Shown: positions 9,243 through 20,590, counted from the first letter of the stretch. The stretch: DNA of 64,000 nucleotides from Mesorhizobium sp. WSM2240 (GCF_040438645.1 NZ_CP159253.1:5570501-5634500); one strand, 5' to 3'. The notes: generated by a model from the letters alone, not told the origin. Translations and numbers: made by a program.

Positions 9243-9995
9243 CTAGTGTGCCGCGTTGGCGAGCGACCGGTCGAGCTCGGGCAGGTGAATGCCACACTCG
9301 GTTTTGGCCTGTCCAGCCCAGCGGCCGCTGCGCGCATCCTCGCCCGGCTGGACGATCGACGTGCAGGGGAAGCAGCCGATCGACAGGTAGCCATAGGCGA
9401 CCAGCGGATTTTCCCGGAGCGCATGCGTTTTCATGTAGTCGGCCAGGTCGGCGGTGGTCCAGCGCGCGAGCGGATTGATGCGGATGCGTGTTCCGACCGC
9501 CTCGAACACCGACAGCGCCTGTCTGGTCGCGGCCTGGAAGCGCTTGCGGCCGGTGAACCAGGCACGGAACGGCTCGACGCCCCGCGCCATGGGTTCGACC
9601 TTGCGTATGGCGCAGCAGGCATCGGTATTGGTAAGATGTAGCTTACCATCCGGATCGTCGCGGTTGAGCGCCGCTTCCTCGGGCGTAATGATACGGATGT
9701 CGGTCAGGCCGAGGTCGGCGGCCAGCGCATCACGGTAATCGAGCGTCTCGCCGAAGTGTTTTCCGGTGTCGAGAAAGATGATCGGCAAGCCGCTGTCGAT
9801 CTCAGCGATCATGTCCAGCAGCACTGCCGAATCCGCGCCGAAGGACGATACCGCGGCGATCTCGCCGGCGCCGAAAATCTCCACCGCACGCGCGATGATC
9901 TCGGCTGGCGGGAGATGGCCGTAGAGCGCGTCGAGACGCGCGGCTTCAGCCTGCGTCTCAGCTTCCAGGTCAGGCAGCTTTGGCTTCGCTTCCAT
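9243..9995 (-). CDS. cysH: Assimilatory APS-type reductase CysH
   Basis: A 250-residue cytosolic reductase that converts activated sulfate to sulfite. The PP-loop-like motif AVSSFGADSAVLL is near the start. The Cys pair in DACCAIRKVEP and the CFPC motif supply four ligands for the 4Fe-4S cluster of APS-reducing enzymes, as opposed to cluster-free PAPS reductases. The C-terminal ECGIH carries the catalytic cysteine. ATG 9995 lies within the last 26 bases of cysI, so the two genes overlap and are probably coupled. Confidence 0.94.
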   Translation of the reverse strand: MEAKPKLPDLEAETQAEAARLDALYGHLPPAEIIARAVEIFGAGEIAAVSSFGADSAVLLDMIAEIDSGLPIIFLDTGKHFGETLDYRDALAADLGLTDIRIITPEEAALNRDDPDGKLHLTNTDACCAIRKVEPMARGVEPFRAWFTGRKRFQAATRQALSVFEAVGTRIRINPLARWTTADLADYMKTHALRENPLVAYGYLSIGCFPCTSIVQPGEDARSGRWAGQAKTECGIHLPELDRSLANAAH

Positions 9996-11640
9996 AGAGC
10001 GCCTCCTTGAACGGCGCGGCGCCGACGCGGCGGTAGGCATCGAGGAATTTTTCGGAGCGGTCGGTGCGAACGCGCAGATAAGTCGCTACGACCGTCTCGA
10101 TCGCGTCCGTGATATCTTCCGGGCCGAAGCCGCGGCCGATGATCTCGCCGACCGACGTGTTCTCGTCGCCGGAGCCGCCGAGCGTCACCTGGTAGAGCTC
10201 AGCGCCCTTCTTCTCCACGCCGAGGATGCCGATATGGCCGACATGATGGTGGCCGCAGGCATTGATGCAGCCGGAGATCTTCAGCTTCAGTTCACCGATT
10301 TCGCGCTGCCGCTCAAGCGAGGCGAAGCGGCGCGAAATCTCCTGCGCGACCGGGATCGAGCGGGCATTGGCCAGCGCGCAATAGTCGAGGCCGGGGCAGG
10401 CGATGATATCGGTGATCAGCCCGGAATTGGCAGTCGCCAGATCGATCTCCACCAGTGCGTCATAGACCGCCCGCAAATCGGCGCGAGCGACATGCGGCAG
10501 CACCAGATTCTGCTCGTGGGTGACGCGGATTTCATCGAAGCCGTATTTTTCAGCGAGGTCGGCGACCGCTTCCATCTGGCTGTCGGAAGCGTCGCCGGGA
10601 GCCTCGCCGATACCCTTCAGCGAGATGGTGACGGCGGCATAGTCGGGATGGCGGTGGGTGACGACGTTCTGGTCCAGCCATTCGCCGAAGCTGCGGCTGT
10701 CGAGCCGCGCCAGCCGCACAGCCTCGTCGCCCTCGGGACGTGCGACAAGCTTCGGCGGCGCGAAATAGGCCTCGATCGCGCGGATGTCGGCTTCGGGAAG
10801 CTTCAGCTCGGTGTCCTTCAGCGCTTCCCACTCGGCCTCGACCTGCCGGGCGAATTCCTCGGCGCCGGTCTCATGGACGAGGATCTTGATGCGCGCCTTG
10901 TACTTGTTGTCGCGGCGGCCATAGAGATTATAGACCCTCAGAATGGCCGTGCAGTAGGACAGAAGCTCGTTCTCCGGCAGGAAATCGCGAATTTTCTTGG
11001 CAATCATCGGCGTGCGGCCCTGCCCGCCGCCGACATAGACGGCGAAGCCCAGTTCGCCGGTGGCGTTCTTCTTCAGATGCAGGCCGATGTCGTGCGTTTT
11101 GATGGCGGCGCGGTCGCGCTCCGCACCTGTCACCGCGATCTTGAACTTGCGCGGCAGGTACGAGAATTCCGGATGGACCGAAGACCACTGGCGCAGGATC
11201 TCGGCATAAGGCCGCGGATCGGCGACCTCATCGGCGGCCGCACCGGCGAAATGATCGGCAGTCACGTTGCGGATGCAGTTCCCCGAGGTCTGGATCGCGT
11301 GCATCTCGACCGAAGCGAGGTCGGCCAGGATCGCCGGCACGTCGGAAAGCGCCGGCCAGTTGAACTGGATGTTCTGCCGCGTCGTGAAATGGCCGTAGCC
11401 CTTGTCGTATTTGCGGGCGATGTGGGCGAGCATACGCAATTGCCGCGGGTGCAGCGTGCCGTAGGGGACGGCAATCCGCAGCATGTAAGCGTGAAGCTGC
11501 AGATAGACGCCGTTCATCAGCCGCAGCGGCCGAAACTGATCCTCGGTGATCTCGCCGGCCAGCCGCCGGTCGACCTGGTCGCTGAATTCGGCGACGCGGG
11601 CATTCACGAAATCCTGGTCGAACTCGTCGTAACGGTACAT
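9970..11640 (-). CDS. cysI: Sulfite reductase hemoprotein subunit CysI
   Basis: A 556-residue siroheme and 4Fe-4S enzyme that reduces sulfite to sulfide. Nitrite/sulfite reductase half-domain signatures are seen: YGHFTTRQNIQFNW, TSGNCIRNVTADHFAG and VYVGGGQGRTP. The cluster and siroheme ligands lie in ACPGLDYCALANA and SGCINACGHHHVGHIG. No flavoprotein CysJ gene is adjacent, so the electron donor may be ferredoxin or a distant flavoprotein. It lies between DUF2849 and cysH in the operon. Confidence 0.95.
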   Translation of the reverse strand: MYRYDEFDQDFVNARVAEFSDQVDRRLAGEITEDQFRPLRLMNGVYLQLHAYMLRIAVPYGTLHPRQLRMLAHIARKYDKGYGHFTTRQNIQFNWPALSDVPAILADLASVEMHAIQTSGNCIRNVTADHFAGAAADEVADPRPYAEILRQWSSVHPEFSYLPRKFKIAVTGAERDRAAIKTHDIGLHLKKNATGELGFAVYVGGGQGRTPMIAKKIRDFLPENELLSYCTAILRVYNLYGRRDNKYKARIKILVHETGAEEFARQVEAEWEALKDTELKLPEADIRAIEAYFAPPKLVARPEGDEAVRLARLDSRSFGEWLDQNVVTHRHPDYAAVTISLKGIGEAPGDASDSQMEAVADLAEKYGFDEIRVTHEQNLVLPHVARADLRAVYDALVEIDLATANSGLITDIIACPGLDYCALANARSIPVAQEISRRFASLERQREIGELKLKISGCINACGHHHVGHIGILGVEKKGAELYQVTLGGSGDENTSVGEIIGRGFGPEDITDAIETVVATYLRVRTDRSEKFLDAYRRVGAAPFKEALYGSEAKAA

Positions 11641-11671
11641 TTTCGTCCTTCAGGGCCATCCGGCCCTCTCC

Positions 11672-11980
11672 TCATGCCGCCTGCGGAACAGCCGGCCGGG
11701 CCTGCTTGCCCAGATCGTTGCGGTTGGTCGGCCCTTTCGCCCTGATCTGTTCGCGCAACCGGGTCGGGCGAATAGCGCCATCGACCAGCTGGACATCGAT
11801 CAGGTCGACGTCGACGACCTCATTGTTCAAAAATGCCGCCTTGCCGATCGCTTCCAGCCTCTCCTCACCCGCCTTGCCTTGGGCGAGTTCAGCGTGGTCG
11901 ATCGTCTCGGCCCAAGCATGGCCCGTCGAGAACCAGACGGCCTCGCCGTCGGTCAGCCGGTTTGCGGTGAGTATCTTCAT
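11672..11980 (-). CDS. DUF2849 protein
   Basis: A 102-residue protein starting MKILTANRLTDGEAVWFS and containing GKAAFLNNEVVDVDLIDVQL. This is the DUF2849 family, typically encoded between cysG and cysI in alphaproteobacteria. The start overlaps the cysG stop by four bases (ATGA), a clear sign of translational coupling. No enzymatic motif is visible; context suggests a role with sulfite reductase or siroheme supply. Confidence 0.85.
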   Translation of the reverse strand: MKILTANRLTDGEAVWFSTGHAWAETIDHAELAQGKAGEERLEAIGKAAFLNNEVVDVDLIDVQLVDGAIRPTRLREQIRAKGPTNRNDLGKQARPAVPQAA

Positions 11981-13425
11981 GCCTCTGCTCCCAGATTCTC
12001 TTTTGCCGCGGCAATTCGGTTCTGCGCGGAAAGCGGCGTCGAGCGTGCGAAGTTTGCGCCGGCGACGGCGTCGCCGATGAGTGTCATGACCGGCCCGGTA
12101 AGTTCATCGCGGTCCTGAAGCGCGGGAAGATCAGCGATGGTGCCGTGGAAAAGCCGGCGCTCGGCCAGGCTGGCGTTCTCGACCACCGCGACCGCAGTGT
12201 CCGGCGACAGGCCGGCCTCGATCAGCCGCGCGGCGACATCGGCTGCGACCGAGCGGCCCATGTAAACTGCGACCGTTGCGCCCGAAATCGCAAGCTTTGC
12301 CCAGTCGGGAAGCGTGCCGCCCTTCAAATCGTGGCCGGTCGTGAACACCATCGACGAGGTCACGCCGCGCAACGTCAGCGGCAGCTCGCAATCGGCGGCG
12401 GCTGCGAACGCTGCGGTCACGCCCGGCACGACCTCATAAGAGATGCCTGCATCGCGCAGCGCCTGCATCTCTTCGCCGGCGCGGCCGAAAACCAGCGGAT
12501 CGCCCGACTTCAGGCGCACCACGCGCTTGCCTTCGCGGCCGAGCCTGACAAGAAGGACGTTGATCTCTTCCTGCGACTTGGAATGGCAGCCCTTGCGCTT
12601 GCCGACCGGCAGCCGCTCGGCGTCGCGGCGGCCCATGGCGACGACCGCCTCCGGCACAAGCGCGTCATACATGATCACATCGGCTTCCATCAGATGCCGC
12701 TGCGCCCGCAGCGTCAAAAGGTCCTCGGCGCCCGGTCCGGCCCCGACCAAGGCGATATGGCCCGAGGCAGGCGCGTTGCGCGCGAGCAATTCGGCGGCAG
12801 CCGCACGGGCCTCGGAAGCATGACCGATCTCCATCGCCCGCGCCGGTGCGCCGGTGAAGAAATCGTTCCAGAACCTGCGGCGGCGGCTGCCCTTGGGCAA
12901 AACCTTGTCAGCCATTTCGCGCAGCGAATTGCCGAGCGCGGCGAGCGGACCGAGCGAGGGCGGCAGCATGCGATCGATCTTGGCCCGCACCATCTGCGCC
13001 AGAACCGGGCCCGCCCCTTCGGTGCCGACAGCGACCGCCAGCGGCGCGCGGTTGACCAGAGCGGGCGTGAAGAAATCGCAGAGTTCGGGGCGGTCCACCG
13101 CATTGACGGCAATGCCGAGCCGGCGGGCGTCGTCCGACACCTGCCGGTCGAGCGCCTCGTCGCCGCTTGCGGCAAAAACCAGCACCGCACCTTCGAGATG
13201 CGACGGCTCATAAGGGGCATTCACATGCGTCGCGCCATTGGCGGCAATCCATGCAGCGAGAGCAGGTTCGGCACGATCCGCAACGATCGTGAGGCGGGCG
13301 CTCGACTGCCCGAGCAGCCGCGCCTTCGCCAGCGCCTCATCGCCGCTGCCGACAACAACAACAGTTTCGCCTTCCACCCGCACGAAGACGGGGAATGCAT
13401 TGAGTTTCGTGGCGCCGTTGGTCAC
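11977..13425 (-). CDS. cysG: Siroheme synthase CysG (dehydrogenase/ferrochelatase plus SUMT)
   Basis: A 482-residue trifunctional enzyme that converts uroporphyrinogen III to siroheme, the cofactor of CysI. The N-terminal half is the precorrin-2 dehydrogenase/ferrochelatase (VRVEGETVVVVGSGDEALAK, NAVDRPELCDFFTPALV). The C-terminal half is the methyltransferase (GHIALVGAGPGAEDLLTLRA, VIMYDALVPEAV, RLKSGDPLVFGRAGEE, EVVPGVTAAFAAAA, FTTGHDLKGG). It is the first gene of the sulfate operon. An 18-base palindrome at 13527-13544 lies about 100 bases upstream and may be its operator. Confidence 0.95.
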   Translation of the reverse strand: MTNGATKLNAFPVFVRVEGETVVVVGSGDEALAKARLLGQSSARLTIVADRAEPALAAWIAANGATHVNAPYEPSHLEGAVLVFAASGDEALDRQVSDDARRLGIAVNAVDRPELCDFFTPALVNRAPLAVAVGTEGAGPVLAQMVRAKIDRMLPPSLGPLAALGNSLREMADKVLPKGSRRRRFWNDFFTGAPARAMEIGHASEARAAAAELLARNAPASGHIALVGAGPGAEDLLTLRAQRHLMEADVIMYDALVPEAVVAMGRRDAERLPVGKRKGCHSKSQEEINVLLVRLGREGKRVVRLKSGDPLVFGRAGEEMQALRDAGISYEVVPGVTAAFAAAADCELPLTLRGVTSSMVFTTGHDLKGGTLPDWAKLAISGATVAVYMGRSVAADVAARLIEAGLSPDTAVAVVENASLAERRLFHGTIADLPALQDRDELTGPVMTLIGDAVAGANFARSTPLSAQNRIAAAKENLGAEA

Positions 13426-13526
13426 TTCAGGCAGGCTCCTGGATCCGGATTGGAATTGTCGGCGAAAGTCGCCCTCTTAAGAAGGTATGACCTCGCGCCG
13501 CGTCACATACTAGGCGATGCATTTTC

Positions 13527-13544
13527 CGGATTGCAGGCAATCCG
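13527..13544. promoter_or_regulatory. Perfect palindrome upstream of the cys operon, candidate operator
   Basis: Arms CGGATTGC and GCAATCCG are separated by AG. It lies between cysG and the divergent stress genes, about 102 bases before the cysG start and 48 bases before the EcfG -35 box of the opposite genes. The symmetry suits a dimeric repressor or activator. No regulator has been identified from the window. Confidence 0.5.
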
Positions 13545-13591
13545 CAGAAAATAATTCTTGACCGCAGACCTTGGTCCCAACTCGAAAAAGC

Positions 13592-13616
13592 GGAACATCG
13601 CTGCGGAGCCGGCGTT
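13592..13616 (+). promoter_or_regulatory. EcfG-type general stress response promoter
   Basis: GGAAC at 13592-13596 and CGTT at 13613-13616 are separated by exactly 16 bases. This matches the established consensus for the alphaproteobacterial EcfG/SigT general stress sigma factor (GGAAC, 16-17 bases, CGTT). It lies 34 bases before the ATG of the small protein at 13650, and that pair of genes fits a stress regulon. Confidence 0.7.
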
Positions 13617-13649
13617 TAGTGACGACAGCCACTATGAGGAGATGACGGC

Positions 13650-13862
13650 ATGGAACGCAAGAAGGGCGAACGCGACAAAAAGCTCGAAAGCGCCGAACAT
13701 CTCGGCACGGAGGGCAGCATGGAAGGGGGCGCCAGCGGCGGCGGCGTGGCCCGTGACGTGGGCAGTCAGGACGACATGAAGCGCGGCTTTGAGCGGCCTG
13801 CCGGCGCGACCCGCGTGCAGAAGGAAGAGAAAAGCAAAGCCCGCCTTAATTCAAGCCGTTAA
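13650..13862 (+). CDS. Small charged Gly-rich protein, stress-regulon candidate
   Basis: A 70-residue hydrophilic protein, Lys/Glu-rich at both ends with a Gly-rich centre (MEGGASGGGVARDVG), probably disordered. GAGGAG precedes the ATG by 8 bases. It follows an EcfG-type promoter and leads directly into the host-attachment-like gene, with only 17 bases between stop and start, so the two are probably cotranscribed. I do not recognise a domain and propose no function beyond stress-linked expression. Confidence 0.65.
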   Translation: MERKKGERDKKLESAEHLGTEGSMEGGASGGGVARDVGSQDDMKRGFERPAGATRVQKEEKSKARLNSSR

Positions 13863-13879
13863 CAATGAGGAAGCGTCCG

Positions 13880-14329
13880 ATGAGCGATGTCAGGCTGAAG
13901 CACGGCCTATGGATACTGGTGGCCGATGGCGAGAAAGCGCTGTTCCTGAAGAATGATGGCGACGCCCGAACCCCCGACCTGAATGTCGTACGCGAAGTGC
14001 GCGACGACAATCCGGCGACACGCGAGCAGGGCACCGACCGCCCCGGACGCTTCAGCGACGGACCGAACATACACAAGAGCGCGGTCGCCGACACGGACTG
14101 GCACCGGCTCGGCAAGGAACGCTTCGCCGACGAGATCGCCGAGCGGCTCTACAAGATGGCGCATCGCGGGGATTTCGAGGAGATCGTGCTGATCGCCCCA
14201 CCATTGGTGCTGGGCGAAATGCGCAGGAAGCTGCACAAGGAAGTTACCGACCGCATCCTGGCGGAAGTTCCGAAGACGCTGACCAATCATCCGGTTCCGG
14301 AAATCGAGCGGATTCTTCAGGCGGCGTAA
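13880..14329 (+). CDS. Host attachment protein family (baeRF-like) protein
   Basis: A 149-residue protein of the host attachment protein family, related in fold to archaeo-eukaryotic release factors. Visible features are the opening KHGLWILVADGEKALFLKN, then RPGRFSDG, then VLIAPPLVLGEMRRKLHKEV and the C-terminal KTLTNHPVPEIERIL. The family name comes from an Agrobacterium annotation; the molecular role is not established. ATG 13880 is preferred over 13865 because GAGGAAG lies at the right distance. It is likely under the EcfG promoter at 13592. Confidence 0.8.
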   Translation: MSDVRLKHGLWILVADGEKALFLKNDGDARTPDLNVVREVRDDNPATREQGTDRPGRFSDGPNIHKSAVADTDWHRLGKERFADEIAERLYKMAHRGDFEEIVLIAPPLVLGEMRRKLHKEVTDRILAEVPKTLTNHPVPEIERILQAA

Positions 14330-14409
14330 GAGCGCCTTCTACACCGCGGCGACTTCGCCCAGCGCCTGCGCCTTCCCTCCCGCCGTCCCGCAGGACGGCA
14401 AATTAAGAA

Positions 14410-14725
14410 CTATCCAACAACTATGCCGGCTGCCTCAAAGCATCCAATTGTCCGTCTATGTTTTCGGGGTAGCAGAACGGGCTGCTATCCTTGATCCGGA
14501 CGGTGCGGTATTCACCGGCCCAGTCGGAAACATCCTGAAACAGGTGTCGGTGGATGGCTCGCAGTTGAGAGGCGAAAGATCGCCGTCGGGTAGCGGCTCG
14601 TCGCCGCGCTGCGTTATCGCGTCAGCCTCGAACGCCTCCAATTCGTCGGCGGTGCGAAGATCGAGCTTGTTCTTGAGAACGCTGGTTTCCGGATAGCAGT
14701 ACGGATCGGGCTGGGCGTCGTACAC
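14410..14725 (-). pseudogene. Fic/DOC-family toxin, frameshifted and 3'-truncated
   Basis: From GTG 14725 the frame reads VYDAQPDPYCYPETSVLKNK, DLRTADELEAFEAD and DEPLPDGDLS, the usual N-terminus of Fic/DOC proteins. Near 14580 the frame breaks. A different frame then continues the same family with RAIHRHLFQDVSDWAGEYRT and SSPFCYPENIDGQL, ending at TAG 14410-14412. The catalytic HxFx(D/E)GNGR motif that should follow is absent, so the adenylyltransferase cannot be active. The start lies 8 bases after the stop of the intact small partner gene, the usual toxin-antitoxin arrangement. Confidence 0.8.
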
Positions 14726-14732
14726 AGGGGCG

Positions 14733-14936
14733 TCAGTCCCGTTTGCGGTGCTTTGCGACGATTGCCTCGCGCCGCTGGTCGTGCGGCACATTCCTCTTAT
14801 CGAAATCGGCGAACATTGCCTTGGATGAGGGCGACTGGCGAATGCCCTCCATAGCATTCAGCTTTGATATACCCTCCCGGCCGACAATGAACTTGCCGGT
14901 TCGGCTGTCACGTTTGATGAACGTTCCCTTGGTCAT
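14733..14936 (-). CDS. Small partner of the Fic toxin (putative antitoxin)
   Basis: A 67-residue protein (MTKGTFIKRDSRTGKFIVGR, then KLNAMEGIRQS and a basic C-terminus) placed directly upstream of the broken Fic gene. Small proteins opening with TxIKRDxRTGxFxVGR are commonly encoded just before Fic/DOC genes and are presumed antitoxins. The canonical class I inhibitory motif (S/T)xxxE(G/N) is not clearly met, because the residue four before the glutamate is Leu. The gene is intact although its partner is dead, so it may be an orphan on the way to loss. Confidence 0.65.
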   Translation of the reverse strand: MTKGTFIKRDSRTGKFIVGREGISKLNAMEGIRQSPSSKAMFADFDKRNVPHDQRREAIVAKHRKRD

Positions 14937-15015
14937 GAAATTTATCCTAACATGGCCTCAGTGTCCCGTCAGCGCAAACAATAACCCGCCGCATTATCGA
15001 CGCTTCGGAAACCGC

Positions 15016-17478
<2,463 letters not shown>

Positions 17479-17758
17479 CTATGCCGAAAGAAAGCGCGCG
17501 AAAAACAACCGAATCGCGCGCGCTGAGATACCGAAGATATAGGCGTTCCAGGCGGTTTTTCCAAGGTTTGCGGGCGTTTTGATGGCGAGAGCCAACCGCC
17601 TCGAATTTTCCCCTGGGATCGGTTGGTCGACGGCGGACGGCATCACATTCGGGTGACCCAACACTCGCAGCCGCGAAAGTACGAAACGGACCGCCGCTTC
17701 TCCCGTTGTCTGGTCAGAATCGAGGCGGCCCGCTCATCCCATACAGGAGGAATATTCC

Positions 17759-19138
17759 ATGTTTTCCATACTCCGACTGACAGCGGCGACCGCGCTGGCG
17801 ACCGCCGCATCCACTGTCGTCCAGGCGCAGGACGCCCAGTCTCCCATGGCCGATCAGGAACTCGGCAAACGCTTCGAGGTAAGGGTTGAGGACCTGCCCG
17901 AACCCTATGCCGACGAGGCGGTGCGCAACGCGCCGAAAGTGATTGCCCGCAATGGCGAGGAACCCCAGGCTCCGCAAGGCTTCTCGGTCTCGCTCTTCGC
18001 CCAGGACCTGAAGCATCCGCGCAAGCTGCTGGTGCTGGAGAATGGCGATGTGTTGCTGGCCGAACAGGACGCCGGCTACATCACCTTCCTGCGCGACGAG
18101 GACGGCGACGGCAAGGCCGACACTGTGTCGCGCTTCGCAGACGGCTTTGAGGAACCTTACGGCATGGCCGTCGTGCCCGACGGCGAGCACAAAGGCCATA
18201 TCCTGGTCGCGGACGCGCAGGGAATATGGCGCGTGCCGTTCAAGATGGGCGGCATCAGACCCGATATGGGCAATCTGCTCAAGCAGGGCGGGGAAGCGAC
18301 GGGCCCGCAGACGCCTGCCGACCATATCGCGGTAACGGAACAGGGCGTGTTCGGCCCGGTTCAAGGCCACACTTCGCGCGCGCTCGCCGTCGATCCGAAG
18401 GACGGCTCCCTCTATGTCGGTGTCGGCTCCATGGGCAACATCGCCGAGGAGCCGGAGATGAAAGCCTCGATCCAGGCGTTCGATGCGGACGGAAAGAACC
18501 AGCGGACATTCGCATCGGGAATGCGCAATCCGACGGGCATCCATTTCCATCCCGATACGGGCGAATTGTGGGCTGTCGTGCAGGAGCGGGACGGGCTCGG
18601 CGACCGGTTGGTACCAGACTACATGACGCGGGTGGCTGAAGGCGATTTCTACGGCTGGCCATACGCCTATCTGGGCGGCAAGCCGATGCCGGATTTCGCC
18701 GAGCGCGCGCCTAACAAGGTCGAGCAGACGAAAATGCCAGACCTCTTGTTCGAGGCGCATTCCTCGGCCATGGACTTCGCCTTCGTGCCGAACAGCTGGC
18801 CCGAGGAATATCGCGGCGACGCGATCGTCGTTCTGAAGGGCTCGTGGAACCGCGCCGACCCGACCGGCTACAAGCTGGTGCGCGCAGCGTTCAGCGAAGG
18901 CGCGCCGGAAGGCTGGTACGACAATTTCCTCACCGGCTTCTGGACCGAGGGAGACAGCAGGGCAAATGTCTGGGGCCGCCCCGCCAGCGTGGCCTTCCTG
19001 CCTGACGGCGGCCTGCTCGTGGCGGACGATAGTGGCGGCACGATCTGGAAAGTGAGCCCGTCCGATCAGCTCGAGACAGGCGCGACCGCGCCGGAAATGC
19101 CGGCCGGCGAAACGCAGCCTGAATCGCCGGCCGAGTAA
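17759..19138 (+). CDS. Exported PQQ-dependent sugar (sorbosone-type) dehydrogenase
   Basis: A 459-residue periplasmic beta-propeller protein. The signal peptide (MFSILRLTAATALATAASTV, VQAQDAQ) is followed by blades with repeated LxNGDVLLAEQ and DxxGHILVADAQG-like motifs, GMRNPTGIHFHPDTGELWAV, WPYAYLGGKPMPDF, and the closing SVAFLPDGGLLVADDSGGTI. This is the family of soluble PQQ glucose and L-sorbosone dehydrogenases, which oxidise sugars in the periplasm. No PQQ biosynthesis genes are in the window. AGGAGG precedes the ATG. A strong terminator follows at 19152. Confidence 0.85.
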   Translation: MFSILRLTAATALATAASTVVQAQDAQSPMADQELGKRFEVRVEDLPEPYADEAVRNAPKVIARNGEEPQAPQGFSVSLFAQDLKHPRKLLVLENGDVLLAEQDAGYITFLRDEDGDGKADTVSRFADGFEEPYGMAVVPDGEHKGHILVADAQGIWRVPFKMGGIRPDMGNLLKQGGEATGPQTPADHIAVTEQGVFGPVQGHTSRALAVDPKDGSLYVGVGSMGNIAEEPEMKASIQAFDADGKNQRTFASGMRNPTGIHFHPDTGELWAVVQERDGLGDRLVPDYMTRVAEGDFYGWPYAYLGGKPMPDFAERAPNKVEQTKMPDLLFEAHSSAMDFAFVPNSWPEEYRGDAIVVLKGSWNRADPTGYKLVRAAFSEGAPEGWYDNFLTGFWTEGDSRANVWGRPASVAFLPDGGLLVADDSGGTIWKVSPSDQLETGATAPEMPAGETQPESPAE

Positions 19139-19151
19139 CGGCCCGCGGATG

Positions 19152-19179
19152 AAAGCCGGGCCGCGGGGGCCCGGCTTTT
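19152..19179 (+). terminator. Rho-independent terminator
   Basis: AAAGCCGGGCC pairs with GGCCCGGCTTT in an 11-bp stem with a 5-base loop, and the transcript ends in a short T run. It lies 13 bases after the stop of the PQQ dehydrogenase and before the P450 gene, so the two are separate transcription units. Confidence 0.85.
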
Positions 19180-19219
19180 CGCCGTGACGGGGCCGAGAGG
19201 TAGGCCTATATTCCCGGCC

Positions 19220-20590
19220 ATGGACATCAAGCCTGCCCCCTTCATTCCGCCCGCGCCGAAGCCGCGAACGAAGCCGCCTTCGACGCTGGAGATGATCCGC
19301 ATCGTCTACCGCAACCCGCTCGAATTGTGGGGTGAGCCTTCCTACAACGAGCCATGGATTTCGGTCACCGGCATCGGCGGCCCGCTGGTCATAGCCAACG
19401 ATCCGGGCCTCATCCGCCACGTCCTCGTCGACAATGCGAAGAACTACAAGATGGCGACGGTGCGCCAGATGATCCTGCGGCCGATCCTGCGCGATGGGCT
19501 GCTGACCGCCGAAGGCGATGTCTGGAAGCGTTCGCGCAAGGCGATGGCGCCGGTGTTCACGCCGCGCCACATTTTCGGCTTCGCCAAGCCGATGCTCGAT
19601 TGCAGCCTCGATTTCGTCACGCGCTACGAGGAGGTCGACACGACCGACATCTCGCACGACATGACGCAACTCACCTACGACATCCTCGCCGAGACGCTGT
19701 TTTCAGGCGAGATCGCCGGCACGCCAGGCGGCTTCAACGCCGAGATCGACCGCCTGTTTGAGACGATGGGCCGCGTCGACCCACTCGACCTCCTGCGCGC
19801 GCCGGAATGGCTGCCGCGCATCACCCGCTTGCGGGGGCGCAAGACCATGGCCTATTTCCGCAAGATCGTCACCGACACGGTGGCGATGCGCAAGGAGAAG
19901 ATCGCCCGCGATCCCAAGGCCGCGCCGGAGGATTTCCTGACGCTGCTGTTGCGCGCCGAAGGGCCGGAAGGCCTGTCGCGCGCCGAGATCGAAGACAACA
20001 TCATCACCTTCATCGGCGCCGGCCACGAAACGACGGCGCGTGCGCTCGGCTGGACCATCTATTGCCTCGCCGAAGCGCCGTGGGAGCGTGACAGGGTCGA
20101 AGCCGAGATCGACGCGGTGCTGGCCCGCGAGCCCGACCCGGTAAAATGGCTCGACGCCATGCCCTACACCCGCGCCGCCTTCGAGGAGGCGCTGCGGCTC
20201 TATCCGCCCGCGCCCTCGATCAACCGCGAGCCGATCGAGCCGGAGACCTACAAGGGCCTGTACATACCGAAGCGCGCAGCTGTCCTGATGATGCCCTGGA
20301 CCGTCCACCGGCACCGCAAGCTTTGGGACCAGCCCGACGCCTTTATGCCCGAGCGCTTCCACCCCGGCAATCGCGAGAAGATCGATCGCTACCAGTATAT
20401 CCCATTCGGCGCAGGCCCGCGTGTCTGCATCGGCGCGAGCTTCGCCATGCAGGAAGCGGTTATCGCGCTTGCCGTCCTGCTTTCGTGCTTCCGCTTCGAC
20501 ACGATGGCCGAGACGAAGCCTTGGCCGGTGCAGAAGCTGACGACGCAACCACAGGGCGGCCTGCCGATGCGGGTTACGCCGCGGCGGTAA
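19220..20590 (+). CDS. Cytochrome P450 monooxygenase
   Basis: A 456-residue soluble P450 without a membrane anchor. The I-helix oxygen-activation motif is FIGAGHETTARALGW. The K-helix ExxR is in FEEALRLYPPAP. The PERF-like element is DAFMPERFHPGN. The heme loop is YIPFGAGPRVCIGASFA with the cysteine thiolate ligand. ATG 19220 is chosen; a 12-codon upstream extension starts inside the terminator. No redox partner gene (ferredoxin or reductase) is adjacent. The overall pattern resembles CYP4-like or fatty-acid-type bacterial P450s, but the substrate is unknown. Confidence 0.93.
   Translation: MDIKPAPFIPPAPKPRTKPPSTLEMIRIVYRNPLELWGEPSYNEPWISVTGIGGPLVIANDPGLIRHVLVDNAKNYKMATVRQMILRPILRDGLLTAEGDVWKRSRKAMAPVFTPRHIFGFAKPMLDCSLDFVTRYEEVDTTDISHDMTQLTYDILAETLFSGEIAGTPGGFNAEIDRLFETMGRVDPLDLLRAPEWLPRITRLRGRKTMAYFRKIVTDTVAMRKEKIARDPKAAPEDFLTLLLRAEGPEGLSRAEIEDNIITFIGAGHETTARALGWTIYCLAEAPWERDRVEAEIDAVLAREPDPVKWLDAMPYTRAAFEEALRLYPPAPSINREPIEPETYKGLYIPKRAAVLMMPWTVHRHRKLWDQPDAFMPERFHPGNREKIDRYQYIPFGAGPRVCIGASFAMQEAVIALAVLLSCFRFDTMAETKPWPVQKLTTQPQGGLPMRVTPRR

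Noticed and set aside
10234..11745. Long open frame antisense to cysI
   Set aside because: No recognisable domain; it mirrors the high-GC third positions of cysI.
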